A stretch of DNA of 64,000 nt from Lachnospiraceae bacterium (GCA_009774145.1 VSND01000010.1:31567-95566); one strand, 5' to 3'; shown: positions 17,016 through 25,444, counted from the first letter of the stretch. Notes: generated by a model not told the origin, from the letters alone. Program-made: numbers and translations.

Positions 17016-18234
17016 CCGTTATCCTCCCTTCTTCCTCCCTGTCCAGTCTCTGCCGGTCCCCTTCATACCGGGGATACCGGTACAGGTCAAGTCCGATGAC
17101 GATCAGTATGACCAGCTGCACAAAAGCCAGCACGCCGTAGGATACGCAGGGCGGCTTTTTTGTCAGATACTCCGCATAACCCACCACCGTCAGGAAACCC
17201 GTAGCGATAAACAGCCCGAAACGTTCCGGACGAATCAGCACGTAGATCAGCAGAAACGCATCCGTCAGATACAGATAACGTTCATGCATATGAGGAATAA
17301 AATATGTGGTCAGCAGTCCGAAAAACACCACCATCAGAATCACATATTCCTTCGTAATCCGCACTTCCTGATACGCCATCCAGAACAGCACCATCATCAG
17401 GATCCCCAGAATCAGATACATGCCCGCCCCCACGTATTCATCCAGAAAATACTGATTGCCGATCACCTGATAAATATTGGGAAATTTGATCGACAAAGAC
17501 CAGCGGTCCTTGCTCCCCTGAAAAGCATAGATCCCGATCAGTTCCGAAAACGGCCTTCCCGCCAGCCATGCCGGAAGGATCCCCAGCAGATACATGACCG
17601 GTATGGTCAGAAAATGCTTCAGTTCTACTTTCCTGCGCACCCACAGAATCACAAGAAACGGGAAGATGAACAGTGTCTGCAGCTTCACGGCAAAGGCCGC
17701 GCCGTAAAACCACATGCCGGTCCAGTTCTTCCCCTTCAGCAAAAAGAGTACGCTGCACAGAATCAGAAAAGTATAGATGATATCGCACTGGGACCACACC
17801 GCCGCATTCAGGATCACGGTAGGCAGAAACAGAAAGAGACCGTACGCGAACTGCGCACGCTTCCGGCTTTTGGTGCATTCCGTCACGATCCCGGCGATGA
17901 CCGCCGCTCCGGCAAATTCCAACAGACAGCAGATGCTTTTGAAAGCAGTCATGGCATTCACCGGAAGAAGCGTAATCCCGTACAGAAGGTACATAACCGG
18001 CGGCGCATAGTCATAAAAATCCTCCGCAAGTGCAGAAAATCCCCTGGTCCGAAGCTCCAGAAGCCAGCTGCTCCAGTAGATGCTCCAGTCATCCGCCACA
18101 AAAGAGCGCACCTGCACACGAACCAGGACTGCCAGCACACTGACCATTGCCAGAAAGAGGATTTCTGCGCCCTGTATCCTGTATGATCCAAAAGAAACTT
18201 CTTTTTTTATCCAATCTCTTACATATCGATCCAT
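17002..18234 (-). CDS. Gpi18-like polyprenol-dependent glycosyltransferase
   Basis: A 410-aa membrane protein related to GT-C transferases of the PIG-V/Gpi18 and GT39-type group, which move a sugar from a lipid carrier to an acceptor outside the membrane. Seen: an acidic first loop (ADDWSIYWSSW), AVWSQCDIIYTF and the PHMHERYLYL motif. The start at 18234 has AGGAG 5-6 nt upstream; in-frame TTG/ATG codons further up are less convincing. It follows GtrB-like and DUF2304 genes, fitting a pathway that makes a lipid-linked sugar and then uses it. Confidence 0.78.
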   Translation of the reverse strand: MDRYVRDWIKKEVSFGSYRIQGAEILFLAMVSVLAVLVRVQVRSFVADDWSIYWSSWLLELRTRGFSALAEDFYDYAPPVMYLLYGITLLPVNAMTAFKSICCLLEFAGAAVIAGIVTECTKSRKRAQFAYGLFLFLPTVILNAAVWSQCDIIYTFLILCSVLFLLKGKNWTGMWFYGAAFAVKLQTLFIFPFLVILWVRRKVELKHFLTIPVMYLLGILPAWLAGRPFSELIGIYAFQGSKDRWSLSIKFPNIYQVIGNQYFLDEYVGAGMYLILGILMMVLFWMAYQEVRITKEYVILMVVFFGLLTTYFIPHMHERYLYLTDAFLLIYVLIRPERFGLFIATGFLTVVGYAEYLTKKPPCVSYGVLAFVQLVILIVIGLDLYRYPRYEGDRQRLDREEEGRITDACG

Positions 18235-18303
18235 ATCCGCTCCTGTCTCATTTCCCCTGCTCCGTATATCCGCCAACTTCATATGGTCCAAAACCTGTAC
18301 GGT

Positions 18304-19269
18304 TTATCTGAGGAACTTTTCAATGATAAACCGGGGCCTTCTCTTTGTCTCCAGATAGATCTTCCCGATGTATTCCCCGATCACGCCGATGGCCAGAAGC
18401 TGCAGGCCGCCGATGGCCCAGATGGACACAATCAGAGACGTCCAGCCGATGCTCGTATTGCCCAGAAAATGCTGAATCAGGGAATAAGCCAGCATGGCGA
18501 TGCTGCACAGAAAGATAAACATCCCGAGAAATACAATGAGCCGGATAGGCTTGATGGAGAGAGACGTGATCCCGTCCACCGCCAGTGCCAGCATCTTCTT
18601 CAGCGGATACTTGGACTCTCCCGCAAACCGCTCATGGCGCTCGTAGGTCACCACATCGGTCTGAAAGCCGATCATCGGCACGATGCCGCGAAGGAACAGA
18701 TTCACCTCCTGGTAGTTCTCCATCTCCTGAAGCGCCCGCCTGCTCATAAGCCGGTAGTCCGCATGGTTGAAGACCACCTCGCCGCCCATCCGGTTGATGA
18801 TCCTGTAAAAGCCCTCCGCTGTGAATTTTTTGAAAAAAGTATCCGTATTCCGGGCGCTGCGCACGCCGTAGACGATCTCGCAGCCCTCATAGTATTTCTC
18901 CACAAACTGGTCGATGACATCAATATCATCCTGCAGATCCGCATCCAGAGAGATCACCATATCCGCATATTCCTTCGCCGTCATCAGGCCACCCAGCAGG
19001 GCGTTCTGATGCCCGCGGTTTCTGGAAAGCTTCACGCCCAGAAAGACGGGATTCTCCCGGTGCAGCTCTTCGATCATCTCCCAGGTCCGGTCTCTGGATC
19101 CGTCATTGACAAACAGGATCCGGCTGTCCTTCGAGATCATTTTTTGCTCCATCAGACTTTCAAGCTTCTCCAGAAGCCTCTTTGACGTCTCCGGCAGAAC
19201 CTCCTGCTCATTGTAACATGGGATGACCAGATACAGAATCTGCCCCCTTTGATTTCTCATATCTTCCAT
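18304..19269 (-). CDS. GtrB-like family 2 glycosyltransferase with two membrane helices
   Basis: A 321-aa protein of the type that transfers a sugar from a nucleotide donor to undecaprenyl phosphate. Seen: LVIPCYNEQEVLP, FVNDGSRDRTWEMI, SLDADLQDD (metal-binding DxD-type), SRNRGHQNALLGGL and two C-terminal helices (IVFLGMFIFLCSIAMLAYSL and the following one). It would supply the lipid-linked donor for the Gpi18-like transferase downstream. It follows the DUF2304 gene by 5 nt. Confidence 0.92.
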   Translation of the reverse strand: MEDMRNQRGQILYLVIPCYNEQEVLPETSKRLLEKLESLMEQKMISKDSRILFVNDGSRDRTWEMIEELHRENPVFLGVKLSRNRGHQNALLGGLMTAKEYADMVISLDADLQDDIDVIDQFVEKYYEGCEIVYGVRSARNTDTFFKKFTAEGFYRIINRMGGEVVFNHADYRLMSRRALQEMENYQEVNLFLRGIVPMIGFQTDVVTYERHERFAGESKYPLKKMLALAVDGITSLSIKPIRLIVFLGMFIFLCSIAMLAYSLIQHFLGNTSIGWTSLIVSIWAIGGLQLLAIGVIGEYIGKIYLETKRRPRFIIEKFLR

Positions 19270-19274
19270 CGTTT

Positions 19275-19667
19275 TTATTCCTCTTCCTGTTCTTTTCCTG
19301 CCTTTGCCCTCTCCAGCTCAGCTTCCAGTTCCTGCAGCCGCTTTTCATTCAGCGCCACCATCTGATCCAGCGTCCGGATGCTGTTGGACATCCTTGAGAG
19401 CGCTACGGTCAGAGAAAAAATAATCACCAGCGAAAAACAGAAGCCCAGGAAAAAAATCATGTTCACCGGCGCATAGATGCCCAGAAAATCCGATACCACG
19501 ATCAGAAGCTTCGGCACACAGTCAAAAAGCAGAAGCGCACACAATACCGCCATCCAGGACAGCGCATATTTCAGTTCCAGACTCCGCCTGCGTATCATAT
19601 TTACCAGAATCGCAAAGACAATCAGAATCGCAATCCCGATCACAATCTGTAATTTTACCGTCATCAT
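19275..19667 (-). CDS. DUF2304 membrane protein
   Basis: A 130-aa protein with three membrane segments and a charged C-terminal helix (MVALNEKRLQELEAELERAK) likely to form a coiled coil. DUF2304 proteins are commonly found beside GT2 enzymes that make polyprenyl-phosphate sugars, as here between two GT2 genes, and may help move or present the lipid-linked sugar. That role is inferred from context. Confidence 0.82.
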   Translation of the reverse strand: MMTVKLQIVIGIAILIVFAILVNMIRRRSLELKYALSWMAVLCALLLFDCVPKLLIVVSDFLGIYAPVNMIFFLGFCFSLVIIFSLTVALSRMSNSIRTLDQMVALNEKRLQELEAELERAKAGKEQEEE

Positions 19668-19685
19668 TGTTTCCGTTCTCCCGCC

Positions 19686-19754
19686 TCTATCTGCGCAGCC
19701 GTTCCATCAGGATCATCCGCGCCGCCCTTTCTATCTGCGCAGCCGTTCCATCAG
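19686..19754. repeat. 44-bp-period duplication of the end of a GT2 gene
   Basis: A 25-bp segment at 19730-19754, which encodes the last residues and stop of the GT2 gene (MERLRR-stop), is repeated exactly at 19686-19710. The second copy lies in the gap before DUF2304 and reads as a ghost of the same C-terminus. This looks like a recent local duplication without effect on either gene. Confidence 0.85.
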
Positions 19755-20420
19755 AATCGCCAGCGTCACTTTGATCATATAGTAAACCGACCGGAGCCCT
19801 CCGATGGAGGAAGTTCCTTCCTTCCGCTCCTTCATCACCACCGGCATCTCCGTCACTTTTTTTCCCATACGCAGGATCGCCATCACGCTCTCCGGCTCCG
19901 GGTAGTCCTTTGGATAGCTGCCCGCATAGATCCGCATCACATCCCGGTTCACCATCCGCATCCCGGAGGTGGGATCCGTCACCCGCTTTCCGGTCAACAG
20001 CCGGATCAGTGCGGAAAAATACCGGATTCCGATCCTGCGGAGTCCGGAGGACTGAAAGCCTTCTTTCTCGATAAATCGGGAACCAATGACCATATCGCTC
20101 TCTGTCTCCGCCAGCTCCTGCGCCATCCGCTCCAGATAGGCGGCATCGTGCTGTCCGTCTCCGTCAAACTGTACCGCCGCATCATAGTCATACTGGCAGG
20201 CGTAGATGTAACCGGTCTGCACGGCACCGCCGATCCCCAGGTTCACCGACAGATTCACATGATTCAGACCGTATTTCCGGCAGATATCCAGCGTCCCATC
20301 GGTGGAACAGTCGTTGATGACCACATAGTCGAAGTCCGGCGCGTGTATTTTAATGTCATCCACTGCCTTCAAAATGCTTCTGCATTCATTGTAGGCAGGA
20401 ATAATCACAAGCTTTTTCAT
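19731..20420 (-). CDS. Family 2 glycosyltransferase (DPM1-like)
   Basis: A 229-aa cytosolic-type GT2: LVIIPAYNECRSI, VVINDCSTDGTLD, NLGIGGAVQTGY and VQFDGDGQHD. These are features of dolichol-phosphate-mannose-synthase-like enzymes that load a sugar onto a polyprenyl phosphate. Without membrane helices of its own, it may depend on the DUF2304 protein encoded next. It follows the large two-domain transferase after a 131-bp gap with a long hairpin. Confidence 0.9.
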   Translation of the reverse strand: MKKLVIIPAYNECRSILKAVDDIKIHAPDFDYVVINDCSTDGTLDICRKYGLNHVNLSVNLGIGGAVQTGYIYACQYDYDAAVQFDGDGQHDAAYLERMAQELAETESDMVIGSRFIEKEGFQSSGLRRIGIRYFSALIRLLTGKRVTDPTSGMRMVNRDVMRIYAGSYPKDYPEPESVMAILRMGKKVTEMPVVMKERKEGTSSIGGLRSVYYMIKVTLAILMERLRR

Positions 20421-20459
20421 AAATCATACTCCTTCGCATCCAGTCTCCGTTTCTCATGT

Positions 20460-20512
20460 ATCAACAGAATATGCTTCTGGTTCATAAAGTACCGATCTGT
20501 GATTCTGTTGAT
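20460..20512 (-). promoter_or_regulatory. 11-bp inverted repeat in the leader of the GT2 gene
   Basis: ATCAACAGAAT (20460-20470) and ATTCTGTTGAT (20502-20512) are perfect complements around a 31-nt loop. On the minus strand a TGGTAGAAT extended -10 lies ~20 nt upstream of it, so the hairpin would sit at the start of an internal transcript for the downstream genes. There is no U-tract, so it is not a simple terminator. Confidence 0.5.
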
Positions 20513-20551
20513 CGTGTATTGTGACATTCTACCACAAACCGGAAAATATTG

Positions 20552-22513
20552 CTACTTTTTTACAAACTGCACCAGCACCCGCGCAATCCGGCACAGATCG
20601 GTAACCCATGCAAAGAGCACCTGATTTTCCCGAAGCGCCCGGTGTCCCTCTCTTAAGGACTCCAGATAGGCATGAAGGCTTTTGCTGCTTGTCCCGCCAT
20701 AGGACATATAGATCAGGATCTCCGGAAGATAGGAAAGACTTACCTGTCTCCGGTATAAAATGCGGACCATGAATTCATAATCCGCCGCAATCCGGTAGTC
20801 GGTCCGATAGACGCCGAACCGGTCATACACTTCTTTTCTCAGATACATGGTAGGATGTCCCGGAAGCCAGCCGGTCCGGATGCTTCCCTGCCCCTGATGC
20901 CAGCGGCGCACGATCCGCTCTCCTTCCATATAATAGAGATCTCCATGGACTCCGTCCGTCCCTTCCGCCTCCATCACCTGTACCATCCGGGTAATCACAT
21001 TGTCATCTGCATACCGGTCAAAGCAGCACCCGATAATGTCCCCGGAAGCCAGCCGGATCCCTTTGTTGATGGCGTCATAAATGCCGCCGTCCGGCTCGGA
21101 GATCCATATCACCCGGCCCGGCATCCGCTCTTCCATCCGGCGGATCAGTTCCATCGTCCCGTCTGTGGATCCGCCGTCCACAATGATATATTCCAGATTT
21201 TCATAATCCTGCCTGGCAACCTGATCCATGACACGTTCCAGATTGACGGCATCGTTGTACGTCGTCGTAATGACCGACACCTTCGGTAATGTACTCATCT
21301 GTTCTCCCCGGCCTGCCAGTTCGTGATACAGCTTCACATATTCCTGAAAACGGCCGTATTTTTCATATTGTGCTGCCCGCCTGAGACAGGCTTTCCGGCT
21401 CTTTGGCTCCTCTTTTTCCAGAAGAACCGCCTGAAGAAGCGCTTCTGAATCCCCTTTGGGTACCACTCTGCCGCAGCTTTCATCCAGGCTCTCCGGGCTG
21501 CCTCCGGTATCAAAGGTGATGACCGGCGTCCCGCAGGAGAGCGCTTCCAGATTCGTAGTCGGAAAATTGTCCTCCAGCGTGGCATTGACGAACACATCCG
21601 CCATGGAATAATATTCCGCCAGCTCTCTGACCGAAGAAGTTCTCTCCAGCCCGATAACCTTCCCCGGAAGCCCTCGAATCTGCTTTTTCGAAAGTCCGAT
21701 CAGAATGACCTGATATCCTTCGGGAAGACGCTCCGCCAGCCACAGCAGATACGAAAGGCCTTTGCGCCGCTCCCACACGTTCGCCACACCCAGAATCACG
21801 AATGTTCCGGAAAGTCCCAGAGTTTCCCGAAGCCGGCTCTCTGTCGGGCAGAACTGCTGCCGGTCGATTCCGTTCGGAATTACTTTTATTGGATATTCTT
21901 TCAAAAACGACTGCTCCGCCTCCGCCTTCAGCCATCTCGACGGCACCGCCAGCACCAGATCCGGCACGCCGGTATAAGCGGCCTTCTTTCTTATATAATT
22001 CCTCTCTGTCCGGTTTTTAAACAATGCGTAGGGATAAGTTCTGCGGTATTCCCTGCAGCCGCTGCAGCCGGTCTTCCACCGGTCGCAGCCATGATAATCA
22101 TAAAAAGCACAATGCCCCGTATAGGGCCAGCAGTCATGCAGGGTCCAGACAACCGGCTTTCCCGCTTCCTTCAGATATTCGAACAGGAGTTCTGTCTGAA
22201 GGATAAAACCGTGAATATTGTGCAGATGAATCACATCCGGATCCCACCTGCGAATCTGGCGGATGAGACGCCTGGTCTGTCCCTTCGAGGCAAACCCGTG
22301 CTCTCCTTTGAAAAACGTAGAGAGCACATGCAGCGCCATATCCGGCACCGATCCGAAACGGTATGCATGAATGCCTTCCGGCGCTTTCCGGCGGCCGTAG
22401 GCTACTAGAGGCACGTCCCCGTTTTTTTCCAGCGTATGACAGATATCCACCAGAATCCGGCCCACACTTCCGCTGCCGCATACGGTGCTGATCTGTAAAA
22501 CTTTTATACTCAT
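20552..22513 (-). CDS. Two-domain glycosyltransferase, GT4 plus GT2
   Basis: A 653-aa protein. Residues ~1-400 form a GT4-type enzyme (VIHLHNIHGF, VPSRWLKAEAE, KVIPNGIDRQQFCP, EALSCGTPVITFDTGG); residues ~406-653 form a GT2 enzyme (KVSVITTTYNDAVNLERVM, IIVDGGSTDGT, SEPDGGIYDAINKG). The domains usually come from separate genes. At 21298 an in-frame ATG (residue 406) with a GGGGAG box 5 nt upstream begins the GT2 part, so a free GT2 protein might also be made. It is the first gene of the polysaccharide operon and could add two sugars in sequence. Confidence 0.9.
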   Translation of the reverse strand: MSIKVLQISTVCGSGSVGRILVDICHTLEKNGDVPLVAYGRRKAPEGIHAYRFGSVPDMALHVLSTFFKGEHGFASKGQTRRLIRQIRRWDPDVIHLHNIHGFILQTELLFEYLKEAGKPVVWTLHDCWPYTGHCAFYDYHGCDRWKTGCSGCREYRRTYPYALFKNRTERNYIRKKAAYTGVPDLVLAVPSRWLKAEAEQSFLKEYPIKVIPNGIDRQQFCPTESRLRETLGLSGTFVILGVANVWERRKGLSYLLWLAERLPEGYQVILIGLSKKQIRGLPGKVIGLERTSSVRELAEYYSMADVFVNATLEDNFPTTNLEALSCGTPVITFDTGGSPESLDESCGRVVPKGDSEALLQAVLLEKEEPKSRKACLRRAAQYEKYGRFQEYVKLYHELAGRGEQMSTLPKVSVITTTYNDAVNLERVMDQVARQDYENLEYIIVDGGSTDGTMELIRRMEERMPGRVIWISEPDGGIYDAINKGIRLASGDIIGCCFDRYADDNVITRMVQVMEAEGTDGVHGDLYYMEGERIVRRWHQGQGSIRTGWLPGHPTMYLRKEVYDRFGVYRTDYRIAADYEFMVRILYRRQVSLSYLPEILIYMSYGGTSSKSLHAYLESLREGHRALRENQVLFAWVTDLCRIARVLVQFVKK

Positions 22514-22599
22514 ATGATTCCTTTACATCTTTGTACGGCCCGTCTGTCAGAAATCTGTTCCTGCCGTATATGCCGCTTTCTTATTTTTCCAAACGGACG

Positions 22600-22633
22600 C
22601 CGCTACAGACGGAGTATGCTCCGCCTGCAGCGG
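22600..22633. repeat. 15-bp hairpin upstream of the polysaccharide operon
   Basis: Arms 22600-22614 and 22619-22633 pair over 15 positions with a 4-nt loop (13 Watson-Crick; two become G-U pairs in the RNA of one strand). It lies in the leader of the minus-strand operon, ~90 nt before the first gene. It is followed by no U-tract on either strand. Confidence 0.75.
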
Positions 22634-22699
22634 CTGGTCCCGGAAGAATTTATATAAAACAGCACATGGCGTTGCTGTTCCGATGTCTTCCGGCTTTCA

Positions 22700-22838
22700 G
22701 CCTGTTATGGGCATATGTTCCTGAAAGACCCATTGAAGGGCGCCGGTCCTTAGGCGCGGTCTTTTCGCGCCTTAGTACCGCTGCTGCCCTTCACTAAGCG
22801 CAAGCGGGGTCTGGGAGGAACATATGCCCATGGCAGGC
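22700..22838. ncRNA. Candidate structured RNA or small inverted-repeat element
   Basis: A 139-nt unit in a 477-bp gene-free gap. Its ends pair: GCCTG/CAGGC, then a perfect 16-bp stem (22707-22722 with 22816-22831). Inside are nested AGACCC/GGGTCT, GAAGGG/CCCTTC and AGGCGCG/CGCGCCT stems, giving one long branched-looking hairpin. No ORF, no U-tract and no obvious target-site duplication were seen. It may be a structured RNA, a miniature transposable element or a chromosomal hairpin; I cannot place it in a known family. The rest of 22514-22990 holds the hairpin at 22.6 kb and a promoter. Confidence 0.5.
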
Positions 22839-22887
22839 GTCCGGGGCAGAGCAGGTAATCAGAAGTTCATGATCATGAAACCGTGCG

Positions 22888-22916
22888 TTGCCCGTACCTT
22901 CTTTCTATGCTATACT
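22888..22916 (+). promoter_or_regulatory. Promoter of the fucosyltransferase-like gene
   Basis: TTGCCC (22888-22893) and TATACT (22911-22916) with a 17-bp spacer, about 75 nt upstream of the start codon at 22991. Confidence 0.65.
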
Positions 22917-22990
22917 TGCATTAACTGTTCATCTGCATCCTCAGATATCAGTGACACAGATTCAATATATAGTATAAGCGAGGTATCTCA

Positions 22991-23773
22991 ATGATAATCA
23001 TACAACCTTCCGGCGGTTTATGCAATAGAATGCGCGTGATTAATTCCGGATGGAGGCTTGCACGGGAGCGGCAGGAGAAGCTTCTCGTACTCTGGAACTG
23101 CAATCCGGAGCTGAACTGTCCGTTCGAAGCACTGTTCCGGCCGGTGACGGAATTTAAGATCACCAGCATTCATTCTGTAGCAGATCCGCGCAAGTTATTC
23201 TACCAGAAAACCGCCCGCAGTTACCTGACCAATGAAGAGCTGCTCGCCCACAGAGACCAGAACGGAGTCCTGAACCGGGACTATGTAACCGGTCTGAAGA
23301 GCAATCTTTATATTTTTACATGGGAATGGTTTTATCCTTCCGAAGATTACCATCTGTTTGTGCCCACAGAAGCGCTGCAGATGCGGATCCATCAGATGAC
23401 CGCCCGGTTCGGACGGTCCTGTGTAGGTGTGCATATCCGGAGAACAGACAACCAGCCTGCCATCGGGAAAAGTTCTACCGATGCATTTCTGGATTCCATG
23501 AAGAAAGAGATCGCCGCCGATCCGGATACCATGTTCTATCTGGCGACGGATGACATGAGGGAAGAAACACGGCTCCGGGAAGTCTATCCGGACCGTATCC
23601 TCTCCAATCAGAACCGGTGTCTTCGAAGAGACAGCCAGGAGGGCATGCAGGATGCCCTCCTGGATCTCTACTGCCTCGCCGCCACCCGAAAGATCATCGG
23701 CAGCTATTTCAGCTCCTTTACCGATATTGCCGCAGATATGCACGGAATCCCTCTGTGCATTGCCGGGGAATAA
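22991..23773 (+). CDS. Fucosyltransferase-superfamily protein
   Basis: A 260-aa protein opening with IIIQPSGGLCNRMRVI, then VGVHIRRTDNQPA and a C-terminal GSYFSSFTDIAADM. The HxRRTD motif is the GDP-fucose-binding signature shared by alpha-1,2/1,6- and O-fucosyltransferases. The likely role is adding fucose (or a related sugar) to a surface glycan, but donor and acceptor are not shown by sequence. It is divergent from the polysaccharide operon and nearly touches the convergent larC gene (13 nt). A GAGG box precedes the ATG. Confidence 0.75.
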   Translation: MIIIQPSGGLCNRMRVINSGWRLARERQEKLLVLWNCNPELNCPFEALFRPVTEFKITSIHSVADPRKLFYQKTARSYLTNEELLAHRDQNGVLNRDYVTGLKSNLYIFTWEWFYPSEDYHLFVPTEALQMRIHQMTARFGRSCVGVHIRRTDNQPAIGKSSTDAFLDSMKKEIAADPDTMFYLATDDMREETRLREVYPDRILSNQNRCLRRDSQEGMQDALLDLYCLAATRKIIGSYFSSFTDIAADMHGIPLCIAGE

Positions 23774-23786
23774 AGGACAGCCTTTT

Positions 23787-25268
23787 CTATACGGTTTTGC
23801 AGGATCTCTGGATCATCTGGTAAACTTCCTGATAGTCCCTGCCATGCTTCCTGCACAGGGAAACCACACTGTTGTATTCCGGAAAATACCGTTCCATACC
23901 GCCGTACCTGCATACCTTTACCTGTGCTTCTCCAAGAATGGTCTGTACCGTGCGAAGCTCCCGCCGCAGAATCGTACGTTCCATGGGAATCCGGCGGATG
24001 CCGATCGTCGTAGTCTCCTTGAAGATGATCTCTTCCATGCGCGCAATATCCGCTCTGGTGCAGATCACATTCAGCTGATAGGCCGGACGGTTTTTCTTCA
24101 TGTAAACCGGCATATAATGCACGTCTCTGGCGCCGGCTTCCATCAGCCGTTCCATCGCATAACCAAGGCCTTCTCCGGTACAGTCATCAATATTGGTCTC
24201 CAGCTTATAGATGAGGTCTTTCTCCTCTGCCTGATCCTCAATCAGCATGGCGCGGAGCATGCTTGGACGGTCATAGGTCCTCTTTCCGGCGCCCATTCCC
24301 ATCTTTTTTACCGAAAATATTTCCGGAAGCCGGTCGCCGGTCCGAATTGCCGCTGCGATGGCCGCTCCTGTGGGCGTCACCAGTTCGCCTTTTGTCTCCG
24401 TGATATGCAGCGGAAGTCCATGTGCCTGTACGATATTCATGACCGCAGGCACCGGCACCGGCAGGATCCCGTGCTGGCAGCGGATGGTCCCCTGTCCTTC
24501 GTTCAGTTTCGTAATTATTACATCCGTAATCCCCAGATTGTCCAGGCAGACCGCAGCAGCTACAATGTCCACGATGGAGTCCACTGCGCCCACTTCATGA
24601 AAATGCACCTGATTTTCCGGCACTCCATGGGCTTTCGCTTCCGCCTCTGCCAGAATCCGGAAAATCTTTTCCGCCGTTGCCTTCGCACGCTCCGTCAGAT
24701 CCGCATGCGCTATGATATGCAGAATTTCCGGAAGTCCTCTGTGCCCATGCACACGGCCCCCTTCGTGGCGATGCAGCTCTGCTTCGTCATGAGTATGCCC
24801 ATGGACATAACTGCCGGCTTCCTCCTGATGATGCCCATGAGCATGCAGCACATCCGCTTCCTCGCGATGATATCCATGGGCATGCACATCCGCTTCCCCG
24901 TGATGATGCCCATGGGCATGCACATCCGCTTCCCCATGATGATGCTCATGAGCATGCACATCTGCTTCCTCGTGATGATGTCCATGAACATGTCCATCCC
25001 CTGCTTCATGGCTGTAATCGTGTCCGTGCAGATACTCCATATCATGATCATGGTTCTCATATCTTTCATCCAGAACCACATCAAAATCACACATATCAAG
25101 TCCTGATTTTTTTACCCGGCTGATAACCGTTCGAAACCCTCCCACCGGAAGGCTCTTCAGCGCCCGCTCCAGCACCTCCTGGTCCGCGCCCAGATCCAGA
25201 AGCGCCGCCACGGTCATATCGCCGCTGATTCCGCTCTCACATTCCAGATATAATAGTTTCTTCTCCAT
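23787..25268 (-). CDS. larC: Nickel-pincer cofactor synthase LarC with His-rich insert
   Basis: LarC inserts nickel into the pincer nucleotide cofactor of lactate racemase-type enzymes. The 493-aa protein has LYLECESGISGDMTVAALLD at the N-terminus, HFHEVGAVDSIVDI and VTPTGAAIAAA in the middle and KLETNIDDCTGEG in the C-terminal domain. A ~85-residue His/Asp/Glu-rich segment near residues 80-165 probably binds nickel. In Lactobacillus plantarum LarC needs a programmed frameshift; here it is one continuous frame. The start at 25268 follows AGGAG; another ATG lies at 25289. No larA, larB or larE is in the window. Confidence 0.92.
   Translation of the reverse strand: MEKKLLYLECESGISGDMTVAALLDLGADQEVLERALKSLPVGGFRTVISRVKKSGLDMCDFDVVLDERYENHDHDMEYLHGHDYSHEAGDGHVHGHHHEEADVHAHEHHHGEADVHAHGHHHGEADVHAHGYHREEADVLHAHGHHQEEAGSYVHGHTHDEAELHRHEGGRVHGHRGLPEILHIIAHADLTERAKATAEKIFRILAEAEAKAHGVPENQVHFHEVGAVDSIVDIVAAAVCLDNLGITDVIITKLNEGQGTIRCQHGILPVPVPAVMNIVQAHGLPLHITETKGELVTPTGAAIAAAIRTGDRLPEIFSVKKMGMGAGKRTYDRPSMLRAMLIEDQAEEKDLIYKLETNIDDCTGEGLGYAMERLMEAGARDVHYMPVYMKKNRPAYQLNVICTRADIARMEEIIFKETTTIGIRRIPMERTILRRELRTVQTILGEAQVKVCRYGGMERYFPEYNSVVSLCRKHGRDYQEVYQMIQRSCKTV
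24741..25050 (-). repeat. Repeated His-rich coding segment in larC
   Basis: Near-identical units encoding HHHGEADVHAHG and variants (HHHEEADVHAHE, YHREEADVLHAHG) occur in tandem. At the DNA level the CATGGGCATGCACATCCGCT block recurs at ~48-bp steps on the plus strand. Such repeats readily change copy number, so the length of this metal-binding segment probably varies between strains. Confidence 0.85.
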
Positions 25269-25304
25269 TTGTCTCTGATCTCCTGTCATCTCAATCTGGA
25301 AACC

Positions 25305-25364
25305 AGTATACCATTAAGTCCTTCTTTTTGCCAATACATTATACCCAAACGTTATCCGTGCCAA
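25305..25364 (-). promoter_or_regulatory. Two candidate promoters of larC
   Basis: Proximal: TTGGCA (25334-25329) and TATACT (25310-25305), 18-bp spacer. Distal: TTGGCA (25364-25359) and TATAAT (25343-25338), 15-bp spacer. Both face larC. No nickel-responsive operator was recognised. Confidence 0.5.
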
Positions 25365-25444
25365 AACAGATCGCTGCTGTTCACTCCTGTTTAGCCCAGG
25401 GCTCCCGTCATGAGCATATATTCCTTACTTTCTGACTGATACCT

